This document shows, piece after piece, positions 43,726-52,669 of a stretch of 64,000 nucleotides of DNA; position 1 is the stretch's first letter, and every line of letters begins with the position of its first letter. The stretch spans positions 1,011,457-1,075,456 of the forward strand of contig NZ_JH719393.1 of the NCBI RefSeq assembly GCF_000271845.1, written 5' to 3'. The notes under the pieces are model-generated. The model saw nothing but the letters and a program-made list of their open reading frames with translations. It was not told the DNA's origin and did not search any database. The translations under genes and the position numbers were made by a program. The stretch is from Rhizobium leguminosarum bv. trifolii WSM2297. GTDB taxonomy: Bacteria; Pseudomonadota; Alphaproteobacteria; Rhizobiales; Rhizobiaceae.

Positions 43726-45906
43726 ATGCAGATGAATTGGCAGGCGCGGTCGCAGTGGGTTTTAAAATGGGTTCTCCCGGCAGCCACGTCATTGATCATA
43801 GGGTGCGTTCTTTTTGGTACCCTCCAATGGGCCGCAGGGCAGACCGATATGGTTGCGGAGGCTCGCCAGCGGGATCTCGTCAAACTGATCGTCTCGAAGA
43901 TGCAGGCTAGCGTTGCTCATGATCAGGAAAGCGCGACGGTCTGGGACGACGCTGTTCGAAAAACCGACGCGCGGGATCTGGAATGGCTTCGCTCAAACCT
44001 CGGCGAATGGATGCAAACCTACTTCGGGCATGACGTTGCTGTCGTTCTTTCCTCCGATCGAAACCCGATCTACGAGTTCATTGCACCCTCGGACAACGCT
44101 TTGACGCCGGATGATCTCCGCGTCGCTTATGCGCCGCTGGCAGGTGCATTGCAGAAACGACTTGCTGCTGGCGACGCTGAAGGGGTCACGGACCGGGTGC
44201 TCTCAATCGGCGAAAGCGACCTTACATATGTAGGGCGGCGACCGGCGATCGTGAGCGTCAAGCCAATCGTCTCAGACACGGGCGACATCGAGCAACAGCC
44301 GGGGCAGCAAAATCTCCATGTGGCTGTGAGGTTCCTCGATCGAAGTTTCGTATCCGAGATCGGAAAGGACTACCAGTTTACCGAAATGCAGTTTTCGGAT
44401 GACGCTCCGACGGACGCCGAGCACTCATTCGTTCCGTTGAAGTCTCGTGCGGGCGCCGCTATCGGATACTTCACCTGGCGCCCATTTCGTCCTGGAGCGA
44501 GCGTGATGGAAGCGACCCTGCCGGCGGTCGGCCTGGCCGCCGTTGCCATCTTCGTCGCGGCAAGCCTGTTCGGGCGTGCGCTTTGGAGACGTTCAGCACG
44601 CCTCGCCTGGAGTCGTGAGGAGCTCCAACATCTGGCTTCGCGCGATCCGCTGACTGGCCTTTCCAACCGCGCTCATTTCAGCACCGAACTCGCCGCCCGG
44701 CTTGGGGCGGCTTCCCAGAACCAGTGCCACTGCGTGCTGTTCATAGACCTCGACCGGTTCAAAGCGGTCAACGATACTTTCGGGCACCCGACGGGAGACA
44801 AGCTCATCTCACTCGTGGCCCAGCGCATGAATGAGATCATGCCGGCGGCGCTCATCGGCCGCATCGGAGGTGACGAATTCACCGTCCTGCTCGAAGAAGC
44901 CGACGGTCAAGCGGCCGCCGCCACTTGCGCTGAGATCGTGCAACGCCTGCGGGAGCCTTTCGAGATAGAGGGCGCCCACATCGTCATTGGTGCGAGTGTC
45001 GGCGCTGCGCTTGCTGCCGGCCCCGCGGATCCGTCGGAACTCACCCGTCAGGCCGACATAGCCCTCTATCACGCAAAGGCTGCGGGTCGGAATACCTTCG
45101 CGATATTCGGAGGCCATATGGACGAACTGCTGCGCAGGCGTCGGAAGCTTGAACACGACCTTCGACTGGCGCTCGAGACGAGGTCTCAGATCGAGACCTT
45201 TTATCAGCCGGTATATTCGGCGGAGCACAAGGGCCTGTCATCAATGGAAGCGCTTGCCCGCTGGAAGCATCCTGAAGAAGGTTTCATCGCTCCCGACATC
45301 TTCATCCCCATTGCCGAGGAAATCGGCCTTATCCAGGAGGTCGGCGCCATCGTGCTCGAAGATGCTTGCAGTGTCATGGCGGACCTTCCGTCCACCTCTA
45401 TGGCAATCAACGCGTCGGCGCTGGAACTCTGTTCCGACGGTTATCCTCTTCGTGTCTTGTCCAGATTGGCGAAATGGAACATCGATCCAAAGAGGCTGGA
45501 GATAGAAATCACCGAGTCCTTTGCTTTTGGTGGAGAAGCGCACAGCGATCGGAACATTGCTATGCTCCGAAATGCGGGGGTGCGTATCGCCATCGACGAC
45601 TTCGGAACGGGTTACTCCTCCTTCTCGAGAGTGCAGAATCTCATGATCGACAGGATCAAGATCGACAAGTCGTTCATCGATGCAGTGCAAGGAGAGAGCA
45701 AGCCACTCATCGAGGCGATGATCAATATGGCCCGAGCGAAAGGTCTTAAGACCACGGCTGAAGGAGTGGAAACGGACGAACAGAGCGACGCTTTAGTGGC
45801 CCTTGGGTGCGACAGCCTCCAAGGTTTCCTGATCTCGCGGCCTCTTGCCCGTGCGGCCATCATCGATTTGTACAGTGGAGGCGGGAAGCGAACATTCACT
45901 GCTTGA
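43726..45906 (+). CDS. Membrane-bound GGDEF-EAL cyclic-di-GMP protein with CHASE4-type sensor
   Basis: 726 residues. A first membrane helix (VLPAATSLIIGCVLFGTLQW) and a second near residues 260-290 enclose a periplasmic CHASE4-like sensor with WDDAVRKTDARDLEWLRSNL. Then comes a GGDEF domain with an intact GGDEF at 381-385 (RIGGDEFTVLLEE) and an EAL domain with EALARW from 508, INASALEL, EITES and DDFGTGYSSFSRV. Both catalytic signatures look complete, so it may synthesise or degrade c-di-GMP according to an extracellular signal. No operon partner is evident. Confidence 0.93.
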   Translation: MQMNWQARSQWVLKWVLPAATSLIIGCVLFGTLQWAAGQTDMVAEARQRDLVKLIVSKMQASVAHDQESATVWDDAVRKTDARDLEWLRSNLGEWMQTYFGHDVAVVLSSDRNPIYEFIAPSDNALTPDDLRVAYAPLAGALQKRLAAGDAEGVTDRVLSIGESDLTYVGRRPAIVSVKPIVSDTGDIEQQPGQQNLHVAVRFLDRSFVSEIGKDYQFTEMQFSDDAPTDAEHSFVPLKSRAGAAIGYFTWRPFRPGASVMEATLPAVGLAAVAIFVAASLFGRALWRRSARLAWSREELQHLASRDPLTGLSNRAHFSTELAARLGAASQNQCHCVLFIDLDRFKAVNDTFGHPTGDKLISLVAQRMNEIMPAALIGRIGGDEFTVLLEEADGQAAAATCAEIVQRLREPFEIEGAHIVIGASVGAALAAGPADPSELTRQADIALYHAKAAGRNTFAIFGGHMDELLRRRRKLEHDLRLALETRSQIETFYQPVYSAEHKGLSSMEALARWKHPEEGFIAPDIFIPIAEEIGLIQEVGAIVLEDACSVMADLPSTSMAINASALELCSDGYPLRVLSRLAKWNIDPKRLEIEITESFAFGGEAHSDRNIAMLRNAGVRIAIDDFGTGYSSFSRVQNLMIDRIKIDKSFIDAVQGESKPLIEAMINMARAKGLKTTAEGVETDEQSDALVALGCDSLQGFLISRPLARAAIIDLYSGGGKRTFTA

Positions 45907-45984
45907 AGCGGGGCTTTCTAAGCTAAACCGAAGTCAACAGCGTCCTGCGACGTCGAAACTGCCCGGCTCCGCCAGGGCAATCTG

Positions 45985-46212
45985 TCAGTGGACGACCGCT
46001 ATCACGGGGGTTCCCGCTTCCTCCGCAGCGCGAACAAGTGCGGCACGCGCTGTCTTTGCGGGGATATTTCCTTGAATGGCATCCAGGCAGGTTTTCACGG
46101 CCGCAATGTATTCCTTGCCGTCGTCTGTCGGCCAGGCGGCGACAAGGGCTTCGGCAACGTCGCCAAGTGATCGGATCACCGAGGGGAACAGGGACTTAGG
46201 TCGGACTAGCAA
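45985..46212 (-). CDS. DUF982 protein
   Basis: 75 residues from TTG 46212, with a GGGGGG stretch 8 bp upstream. The family core is plain: VAEALVAAWPTDDGKEYIAA, VKTCLDAIQGNIPAKTAR and the end AAEEAGTPVIAVV. DUF982 proteins are short, of unknown function and often multiple in rhizobial genomes. Two more, one of them broken, lie at 53834-54133 and 57099-57396. Confidence 0.82.
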   Translation of the reverse strand: MLVRPKSLFPSVIRSLGDVAEALVAAWPTDDGKEYIAAVKTCLDAIQGNIPAKTARAALVRAAEEAGTPVIAVVH

Positions 46213-46285
46213 TGCCGCGACCCCCCTCTCATATTAGGTTTGTGCAATATGACGGCCCGTGGAGGGGCAGGGCCAGGAGGACGAC

Positions 46286-46558
46286 ATGAAGTTCGGTTCC
46301 GACAACACCAACCATGAAGAGCGCTGCTCCCAAGGCCATAGTTCAGCCTCGACCATCGCGACGATCAAAGCGGCCCTTTCCGCTGAACAGGATATCGACA
46401 GCAGTGCCATCGAGATCAGGATGCTCGGCCCTGTGGTCCTGCTCGAGGGCTACATAACAAACGCCGCAGATCGCGAAAAAGCCATCTCGCTTGCGGCGAT
46501 GATCGTCGGCCACGAGAACGTCCAGGATCGGATGCTGAGCCGCTTCCCCACGCAGTAG
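46286..46558 (+). CDS. BON-domain protein
   Basis: 90 residues from ATG 46286, with AGGAGG 5 bp upstream. It is a single BON domain: IATIKAALSAEQDIDSSAIE, then VVLLEGYITNAADREKAISL and VGHENVQDRML. No signal peptide is seen, unlike many BON proteins, so it may be cytoplasmic or lack an annotated leader. BON domains bind phospholipid or other surfaces and are often osmotically induced. Confidence 0.85.
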   Translation: MKFGSDNTNHEERCSQGHSSASTIATIKAALSAEQDIDSSAIEIRMLGPVVLLEGYITNAADREKAISLAAMIVGHENVQDRMLSRFPTQ

Positions 46559-46674
46559 CGGACGACCAGACCAAGGTCCTACTTAATCCCGGTATGAAGT
46601 CCTAGCTCCGGAACACTTTCCTCCACTCGCCAGTTTCGCCCGGGAGCGGAACCAACCGCATCCGGAGATCGATC

Positions 46675-47433
46675 ATGAAAAGTAACCATCTCGCCATGCT
46701 AGTGACAGCGCTGTCACTGAGCGTGTCCCCACTTGCAACATTGCCGGCGGCAGCCCAGCAGGACACAAAGAGCAGCGGCCAGGCCCAGTCTGGCACAGAC
46801 GCCGGCTCGCAGTCTGGCTCCGCCAAGACCGGCAGCGATTGCACCCCCGACGCTTCCGGAGCCTGCCCAGGCAAGGGCCAGTCATCTCAGCAGAAATCCG
46901 GTGAAGGCTCGGAGATGAAAAAGAGTGCCGAGCAGCCTTCGACCGAAGGCTCGACGAGCGGAAGTGCGCCCGGCAAGACTTCGACAGAAACCAAACCTGC
47001 ATCGAAAGATGCCAGCGGTGGTACCACGATAGAACAGAAGCCCGCCGCCAAGTCCGGCGATAGCAGCGGTTCGGTCACCACAGGTACGAAGAGCACCACG
47101 CAAAGCGGCGATGCGTCGAAGCAATCGACCGATCAGAATGCGACGACAACAAACAAAAGCTCTTCTGAAACCAACGTCAACATCTCGGTCGAGCAGCAGA
47201 CCGAAATTCGAACGGTGGTGAAGGAGGTCCACGTTGCGCCTGTGAAGGAAGTCGACTTTACCGTCTCCGTCGGTACGAAAATCCCGAAAAAAGTCCGGCT
47301 TGAACGGCTGCCGAAGCGCATTGTGAAGATCGTTCCGCAATATGAAGGCTACCGCTTCTTCATCCTTGCGGATGGCAGGATCGTCATCGTCGATCCCGAT
47401 GCTCTCACGATTGTCTACATCATCGAGGCCTAA
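46675..47433 (+). CDS. DUF1236 exported protein (long form with Ser/Thr/Gly-rich linker)
   Basis: 252 residues. Signal peptide: MKSNHLAMLVTALSLSVSPL to AAAQ. A low-complexity Ser/Gly/Gln/Lys region (about 28-165) with several KSG and TKSTT repeats is followed by a C-terminal DUF1236 unit: VNISVEQQTEIRTVVKEVHV, FTVSVGTKIPKKVRLERLP and YRFFILADGRIVIVDPDALT. The linker suggests an extended exported or surface-exposed protein. A GC-rich hairpin follows the stop codon. Confidence 0.85.
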   Translation: MKSNHLAMLVTALSLSVSPLATLPAAAQQDTKSSGQAQSGTDAGSQSGSAKTGSDCTPDASGACPGKGQSSQQKSGEGSEMKKSAEQPSTEGSTSGSAPGKTSTETKPASKDASGGTTIEQKPAAKSGDSSGSVTTGTKSTTQSGDASKQSTDQNATTTNKSSSETNVNISVEQQTEIRTVVKEVHVAPVKEVDFTVSVGTKIPKKVRLERLPKRIVKIVPQYEGYRFFILADGRIVIVDPDALTIVYIIEA

Positions 47434-47442
47434 CTCGCGTTT

Positions 47443-47469
47443 CCCGGCGGTGTCTTATGCGCCGCCGGG
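47443..47469 (+). terminator. Hairpin after long DUF1236 gene
   Basis: CCCGGCGG (47443-47450) pairs with CCGCCGGG (47462-47469). It lies between the DUF1236 stop and the small membrane-protein start, so it could act as terminator or attenuator. Confidence 0.6.
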
Positions 47470-47484
47470 CCGCAGGAGCAATCA

Positions 47485-47637
47485 ATGATCTACCATGAAG
47501 ATAAGCCGTCCGGCACTGCCTTTCCCATCATCGTCATCCTGATTGCCATGGTCGCTATTGTCGGCAGCCTGGTCTTGTCATCAGGCCATCCAGCGTCTGC
47601 TCGGGTTTGGGTTCCTGCAAGATCGGCAGGGCCTTGA
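47485..47637 (+). CDS. Small single-span membrane protein
   Basis: 50 residues. AGGAG lies 6 bp before ATG 47485. The sequence opens MIYHEDKPSG, followed by one strong membrane helix (FPIIVILIAMVAIVGSLVLS) and a short polar tail. No family recognised. The good ribosome-binding site and clean helix support a real gene; the spacing after the DUF1236 hairpin suggests read-through expression. Confidence 0.55.
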   Translation: MIYHEDKPSGTAFPIIVILIAMVAIVGSLVLSSGHPASARVWVPARSAGP

Positions 47638-48017
47638 TCCGGCGGCGCACCGCCGTCGTCCGGCGTGATGAAAACCGAACCCCTTGTCATTAAAAAACTT
47701 AACGGTCCCCTTCGCCACAGCATTCTCCGAACTCGCATCAAAGCAGCATGATTCGCGGCGTCACTCCGTGCGCAACGCGTTTTCCCTACTTTGAACGACC
47801 TCCGGCCGATCGGCTGTCCGAGCAAACTTCACATCGCTCTTATCGAGCGCAACGTATCCTGCCCGAGCGCTGAACATGTATTGGACCAGAAGCCCGTCCC
47901 GCGTAGACGGATGTTGGGGCAATCTCGATCGTTCCCGCCGCGTTTTCGCACCGATCCGTGACAACGTTCCAAATTCACCTTAATGGTTTGTTAAGCTTTA
48001 GAAGCGGGGAGGTTCGC
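47638..48017. other. Intergenic region upstream of acyltransferase gene
   Basis: 380 bp without an assigned gene. Open frames on the minus strand overlap here but show no domain. The right end is AT-richer and likely holds the acyltransferase promoter. Confidence 0.4.
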
Positions 48018-49088
48018 ATGCATGGCGGCGAGATCAAGAAGGCATTTTACCCGAACTTCAACATGATCAGGCTCGTCGCAGCCTCCACGGTGATCTTCTC
48101 GCATGCCTTTCTTATCTCGGAAAAAACCTCGGCGAACGAGCCCTTTGAGCGTTTGCTCGGAGAGGGCAATATCCTTGGCCTCTTCGGCGTTTATATTTTT
48201 TTCATCAGCAGCGGCTTCCTCGTCACGCAGAGCGCGCAGTTCGGCAGCGCGGGTGGTTTTCTCTGGCGGCGGGCGCTGCGAATATACCCGGCATTTATCG
48301 TATGTACGCTGCTCAGCGTCTATGTCCTGGGCGCCTTGTTCAGCCCGCTGGGCGTCAGTGGTTACTTGCTCAAGTCGCTTCATTTGAAGACGACACTGCA
48401 TTCGTTGCTCGACCCGAACTTTGGCATGACCCTGCCGCATGTGCAGTTCTATGACCCCGCCATTTCTTGGCTTGCCGTCTCCGTCAACGGCTCTCTTTGG
48501 ACGATCGGGCAGGAAATCTTCTGCTACCTCATCGTCGCCGGATTAATGGTAATCGGGCTTCTGCGAGCCCCGTTGATGGCACTTGCCCTCGCCGTGGGCG
48601 TGACCTGGCAGCTTTTCTTCGATCATCCGTGGCCAAAGATACGGTTCCTGACGGATTTCACTTTTATCGCGCCATACTTTTTCTGCGGTTCGCTTCTCTG
48701 GTTCGTGATGGAAAAGCGGCGTCCCGATATTGTCTTGGCATTGATCTTCGTGGCGCTCGGTATGGTCTGCCTCGTCTTCTGGCCCGGCTATCTTTACGGC
48801 CGCATGTTGTTCGCCTATCCGCTTGTCTACATCGCGACCTCGCCGGTGATACGCCTGCCGACTCTCGAACGATTGGGCGACGCCTCCTACGGGACCTATC
48901 TCTATGGCTGGCCAGTGGAGCAGATGATGAACCATGCCCTCGGCCAGTACAGCACGTGGTGGGCGGTCTTTGCGCTTTCCCTGCCGACAGCGTGGTTGCT
49001 CGGCTGGCTCTCGTGGCATCTCCTGGAAAAGCGGGCGCTGCGTTTGAAGCGGATCGCGCTCCTCCAGCGACAGCCCGTCAGTCCTTGA
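48018..49088 (+). CDS. Membrane acyltransferase (acyltransferase 3 family)
   Basis: 356 residues from ATG 48018, with GGGGAGG 5 bp upstream; the frame is open further upstream without support. About ten membrane helices. The catalytic-type His is in STVIFSHAFLIS, with the family motif FFISSGFLVTQSA and RRALRIYPAF just after it. Such enzymes O-acetylate or otherwise acylate surface polysaccharides from the cytoplasmic side. A broken SGNH esterase follows on the opposite strand; the two may once have formed an acylation/deacylation pair. Confidence 0.88.
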   Translation: MHGGEIKKAFYPNFNMIRLVAASTVIFSHAFLISEKTSANEPFERLLGEGNILGLFGVYIFFISSGFLVTQSAQFGSAGGFLWRRALRIYPAFIVCTLLSVYVLGALFSPLGVSGYLLKSLHLKTTLHSLLDPNFGMTLPHVQFYDPAISWLAVSVNGSLWTIGQEIFCYLIVAGLMVIGLLRAPLMALALAVGVTWQLFFDHPWPKIRFLTDFTFIAPYFFCGSLLWFVMEKRRPDIVLALIFVALGMVCLVFWPGYLYGRMLFAYPLVYIATSPVIRLPTLERLGDASYGTYLYGWPVEQMMNHALGQYSTWWAVFALSLPTAWLLGWLSWHLLEKRALRLKRIALLQRQPVSP

Positions 49089-49221
49089 GAAAAGCTGACT
49101 TCGCCCCACATCGCAGCGAGAGCCATGATTTCATTTTAATATGCTCACCGCAGAGATCGCGCACCTGGCTGTGGGGCGCGGCCGAGCGCGTGCGAAGGTG
49201 CGAAAACCGGTTCAGCGAAGA

Positions 49222-50167
49222 CTATCGCGCGGTTGTTTCCAGTAAGTGGCTTTCCCCGCGCAGAAGGTTCAGCCAGGCCCGCGACACTTTCTCCGCGCCT
49301 GTGCCGCCGATATGGCAATCGTCGTAGCGGTCATCCCCATCGAGCAACACGTCAGAATTTACGCCCTCTCGGATACCGTGGCCGCTTTTTGACAGGGCCA
49401 GCTGCGCCCGTACGATTGGATTGTCTGGAATATGCTCCTTGAAGCCGCCGTTGCTCGGTTCCAGACATTTCGATGCGATCGAAATGTAAACGGGTGCGTT
49501 CGACGCCGTGCTGACGCAGCGTGTCAACCATCGACATGAAACGTTGCTGATAGGCCTCCGCAGTGGTGCCCAGAACGAGGTCCGCCTCTCCTTGGACCCA
49601 GAGGACGCTCGTTATCCGATAGTTGGAATCCTGAAGCTGTTTCATGGTGTCGACCAGCACTGGATTGATGTCGCCGCCTGCCGCCCACCGCGCGACCTCG
49701 GATCCGGAATATGCGAGAGGTGCGAGGATGACGCTGTCATACTGTCCCGATGCAATCAAATTGTTCGCAAGGAGCGTCCAGTACTCCCCCTTGGTATCGG
49801 TCGATCCAAGAAGTGGCGACGCTGCGACGAAGCACCGTTTGTTAAAGGCGTTGACGACGCGAGCGCCATAATTCGACCGGTGCCGTTGTCCACCGTCGTT
49901 GGCCGCGTTCGATTGGCCAAGAAGGAGCAAGACAGCCGTTCGATCGGTTTGAGTGGGGCAGGTCACTGAGGTTTTTGATTCATCACCGATGAGGCGTTCC
50001 TTGTCGTCGAAAGTATATCGGCTTGGTGCTGCCGGCTTCTCTCCAACAACCGTTTTCCTCAGCGCGGAAAGTTGTGGCCAAGGAAAGGTATCATGTCTCG
50101 CGCTCATGCCGCCGAGGAAGTATATGGCGATTAGGGCGGTCCCGCAGACTGCTAGCGCGTTACGCAT
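49222..50167 (-). pseudogene. SGNH/GDSL-type esterase, frameshifted
   Basis: The first frame (from ATG 50167) has a membrane anchor (MRNALAVCGTALIAIYFLGG), the nucleophile block LLLGQSNAANDG and the Gly/Asn-block equivalent VLWVQGEADLVLG, up to MVDTLRQHGV. The second frame (from about 49505) continues NAPVYISIASKCLEPSNGG and ends with the Asp/His motif DDRYDDCHIGGTGAEKVSRA. One base insertion or deletion near 49495-49510 separates them, leaving the catalytic Ser and His in different frames. If real, the esterase is inactive. It probably acted on acetylated surface sugars. Confidence 0.78.
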
Positions 50168-50323
50168 CTCGTTACCCTTTACTCATCACCCGATGGCATG
50201 GAGCCTATTGGACCAATCAAAGAGGGTCCAGCTATGCAATAGGGGTAACCCAAGCACCAATCGGTATTGACGTAATTCATCAAAGACACATATCGAAAAG
50301 TCTATGTGCAGACGGAGTTCCGC

Positions 50324-51043
50324 ATGTGCCGCCGGATCTACATCGATCAACCGTTTGACGAGATGGCAAGAAATTTCGCTTTCGCTGAGCGAGGTGATGT
50401 CGATGACTTGGGTGATCGCCTCCCTCGGTACAATGGCGGCGCGCTTGAGGTTTACCACATCGTCATTCAAGACGTTGAACGGCAGAGAGATCTTCGAAGG
50501 CCAGTCTTCGCTGTCGCCCGCTGGGGCCTCACCCCGGCATGGATGGACCGACCGCGTCGCCAGCCGCCAGTCCACGCACGTCGTGAAGAAATCAACTCGA
50601 ATGGACTTTTCCAAGAAGCTTACCGGTCGCGCCGCTGCCTGATCCCGCTTAGTGGCTTCTTTGAATGGAGGGACAGCCTTGGGACTAGCCGGAACGAACA
50701 ACCCTACGCCGTCGCCATGAAGGATCAATCGATTTTCGCCCTCGCAGGCATTTGGGAAGCGTGGCACCATCCGATCGGCATCGATATCCGGAGCTTCGCC
50801 GTCGTCACCTGCCCTCCAAACGAGATGATGGCGACAATCCAAAATCGAATGCCGGTCATTATTCGACGCGAGGATTACGAGCATTGGCTGTCCCCAGATC
50901 CCGATCCACGAGACCTGATGAAGCCATTCAATGCCGAGGCGATGATGATGTGGCCGATTGCGCGGCGCGTAAAAACCGTCAGAAACCCTGGAGCTGGGGT
51001 CATTGATCAAATTGATCCAGCGCCGAACGGGTTCTGCAATTAG
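50324..51043 (+). CDS. SRAP-domain protein (YedK/HMCES-like) with altered active site
   Basis: 239 residues from ATG 50324, which puts the conserved Cys at position 2 (MCRRIYID). The SRAP fold is clear: ARWGLTPAWMD, RCLIPLSGFFEWRD, FALAGIWEAW, FAVVTCPPNEMMATI. SRAP proteins crosslink to abasic sites in single-stranded DNA through Cys2, helped by Asn, Glu and His. Here Glu114 is kept, but the NAR-x-E motif reads HARRE (Asn to His84) and the I-H-x-RMP motif reads IQNRMP (His to Gln173). It may be a plasmid-borne variant with modified activity. Confidence 0.85.
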   Translation: MCRRIYIDQPFDEMARNFAFAERGDVDDLGDRLPRYNGGALEVYHIVIQDVERQRDLRRPVFAVARWGLTPAWMDRPRRQPPVHARREEINSNGLFQEAYRSRRCLIPLSGFFEWRDSLGTSRNEQPYAVAMKDQSIFALAGIWEAWHHPIGIDIRSFAVVTCPPNEMMATIQNRMPVIIRREDYEHWLSPDPDPRDLMKPFNAEAMMMWPIARRVKTVRNPGAGVIDQIDPAPNGFCN

Positions 51044-51130
51044 ATTAGTAACTTAAGGCTAATTGACCAGCTTCAGAACCATGTCATTCTTTTATCGCGG
51101 CCCCCCGGTCGCGAAAAGCCCTGATACAAG

Positions 51131-51155
51131 ATGCCCCGCAAACCCCGTGGGGCAT
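51131..51155 (+). terminator. Hairpin terminator downstream of SRAP gene
   Basis: ATGCCCCGC (51131-51139) pairs with GTGGGGCAT (51147-51155, one G-T wobble), followed by TTTGC. It is 88 bp past the SRAP stop codon, on the same strand. Confidence 0.65.
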
Positions 51156-51360
51156 TTTGCTTTCTGATCCCAGAAGCAGGAACGTTCGGTAGTACGTGAG
51201 GGACCTGAGCTCTCATCCTCAACGCTCACCGGCGTAGGGGACGAGACAAAACATAAAGGACCGGCCGCCCGTCAACACCAAACGGCAGATCGGTAGGTGG
51301 GTTTGCGCGGACATGGGCGCCGGATTGGACGACGGGTGCGACGAGCTAGCCGAATATCCT

Positions 51361-51483
51361 CGGTACGTCACCGTACCGGAACCTAGCTGTTCCCTCATCG
51401 TTAGAGGGGAAGGAAAGCACGGGTGTTCCTCCTGTGCGATCCAGTGTTGTCAAGACTTGCCCCGCCTCGGCGGGGCCTTTTTG
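51361..51483 (+). ncRNA. Candidate small RNA with anti-Shine-Dalgarno loop and strong terminator
   Basis: Four successive hairpins: CGGTACG/CGTACCG (51361-51378, perfect 7 bp), GGAAC/GTTCC (51378-51393), GCAC/GTGC (51417-51437) with the loop word TTCCTCCT, and a strong intrinsic terminator GCCCCGCC/GGCGGGGC (51459-51476) followed by CTTTTTG. The CU-rich unpaired loop resembles the anti-SD loops of rhizobial trans-acting sRNAs such as the alpha-r14 type; that comparison is from memory. No coding frame explains the terminator on this strand. The 5' end is unknown and could be further left. Confidence 0.6.
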
Positions 51484-51589
51484 CGGCGCCGAGATGGCTC
51501 TCTGCCCGAGGTGCTTCGTGACCGCGGTGAACAAATCCAGACACGCGGACGTGGGAACTTGGCCAGTCGTGACAATCCAGTCGTTCAAC

Positions 51590-51902
51590 ATCGATGGGAT
51601 AGACCGAGCAGTGACCGATCGAACTGACCAAATGACTGACAAACCGCCTTTCGACGGCAAAGGCCTCGACCAGGTCGCCAGCATAAGTCGAGCGTTCCGT
51701 ATTTTCGAACGAGTAGGCAGGCAGGTCCGACTGACCGGCGCGCCAACATTGTCGAACAGAACGACGCGGTAGCGATCCTCGAAGGCAGGGGTGATATAGC
51801 GCCACCATCGCAGCCTAACCCGTGGGCGAACACGATCGTCGCGTCGCCGGAACCCCGCACGATCACGTTGTTTCTCTTGAAGACGTCTACCGGCCACAAC
51901 AT
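51590..51902 (-). pseudogene. Remnant of RsbQ-like alpha/beta hydrolase
   Basis: The start is well preserved (DVFKRNNVIVRGSGDATIVF then AHGLGCD). Similarity then jumps to a second frame (WRYITPAFEDRYRVVLFDNV) and a third (AGQSDLPAYSF, STYAGDLVEAFAVERRFVSH, LVSSIGHCS). This is the order expected for RsbQ-type hydrolases that make pair signals with PAS-domain phosphatases. At least two frameshifts occur in 300 bp and the C-terminal half is missing, so it is non-functional. Confidence 0.72.
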
Positions 51903-52039
51903 AGGGGTTAGTCGCGAAATAGGTAGCGCGCAACTGAACATGGCGGGTTCACGGCTTCGAGAAAATTTGCTCGGCTGGCGGGAACCTTATCTCGACAGGC
52001 AAGTTACAGTCCGCAATGGTGGTGCCAGGGTGGGTGACG

Positions 52040-52669
52040 ATGCCATCTAAAGTTCTGATAGTCGAAGACGAGCCGCTGCTGCTCATGCTTGCCGTAAACC
52101 TCGTCGAGGAAGCCGGGTTCGAAGCCCTTGAGGCGAGCGACGCAGCGGCAGCGATAACGCGTCTTGAGACGGAAGCGGACGTCCGCATCCTGCTGACGGA
52201 CATCGACATGCCCGGATCGATGGACGGCCTCATGCTGGCCGCGACCGTCCGGGACAGATGGCCGCCGATCCGGATCATCGTCGTGTCCGGCAAGCGGAGC
52301 CCGATGATTTCCGAGCTCCCCGAGAACGCCGTGTTCTTCTCGAAGCCATACGACGTCAAGAAGATGGCGGAGACCCTTCACAATCTGGAGGCCCGGCTAA
52401 GATTGGAGGCTACGATGGACGAAAAAATACAGCAGGCCGCCTACGCAAGATGGGAGGCGGAGGGCCGTCCGGCAGGGCAGCACGAACGTCACTGGCGGGA
52501 AGCTAAAGAAGATTTTAGCTCGAGATCAACCGGCATTCCTCAGACATGGTCGTCCGACCACGGAGGAGGGGTGACGACCCCATCTCGGGGCCAAAATGGA
52601 GCGGATGCGATCCCGTCCAGCGAACCCGGCAGCTTCAAGCCGAGCGAGCTGGCTTCCGAAAACAAATGA
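52040..52669 (+). CDS. Response regulator receiver domain fused to DUF2934
   Basis: 209 residues from ATG 52040 (MPSKVLIVEDE). The receiver domain (1-120) is canonical: acidic pair in IVEDEPLL, phosphoacceptor in LLTDIDMPGSMDG, Ser in IIVVSGKRSP and Lys-Pro in FFSKPYD. A short helix leads to a DUF2934 motif at about 132-165: MDEKIQQAAYARWEAEGRP then HERHWREAKEDF. The last 45 residues are low-complexity. DUF2934 is usually a separate small protein, so the fusion is notable. There is no DNA-binding domain, so it may act by protein contact. Confidence 0.82.
   Translation: MPSKVLIVEDEPLLLMLAVNLVEEAGFEALEASDAAAAITRLETEADVRILLTDIDMPGSMDGLMLAATVRDRWPPIRIIVVSGKRSPMISELPENAVFFSKPYDVKKMAETLHNLEARLRLEATMDEKIQQAAYARWEAEGRPAGQHERHWREAKEDFSSRSTGIPQTWSSDHGGGVTTPSRGQNGADAIPSSEPGSFKPSELASENK

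Noticed and set aside
51346..51933. 195-codon minus-strand frame as a functional gene
   Set aside because: Only a short part (WRYITPAFEDRYRVVLFDNV) resembles a hydrolase; the rest is out of frame and runs antisense through the sRNA candidate and its terminator.
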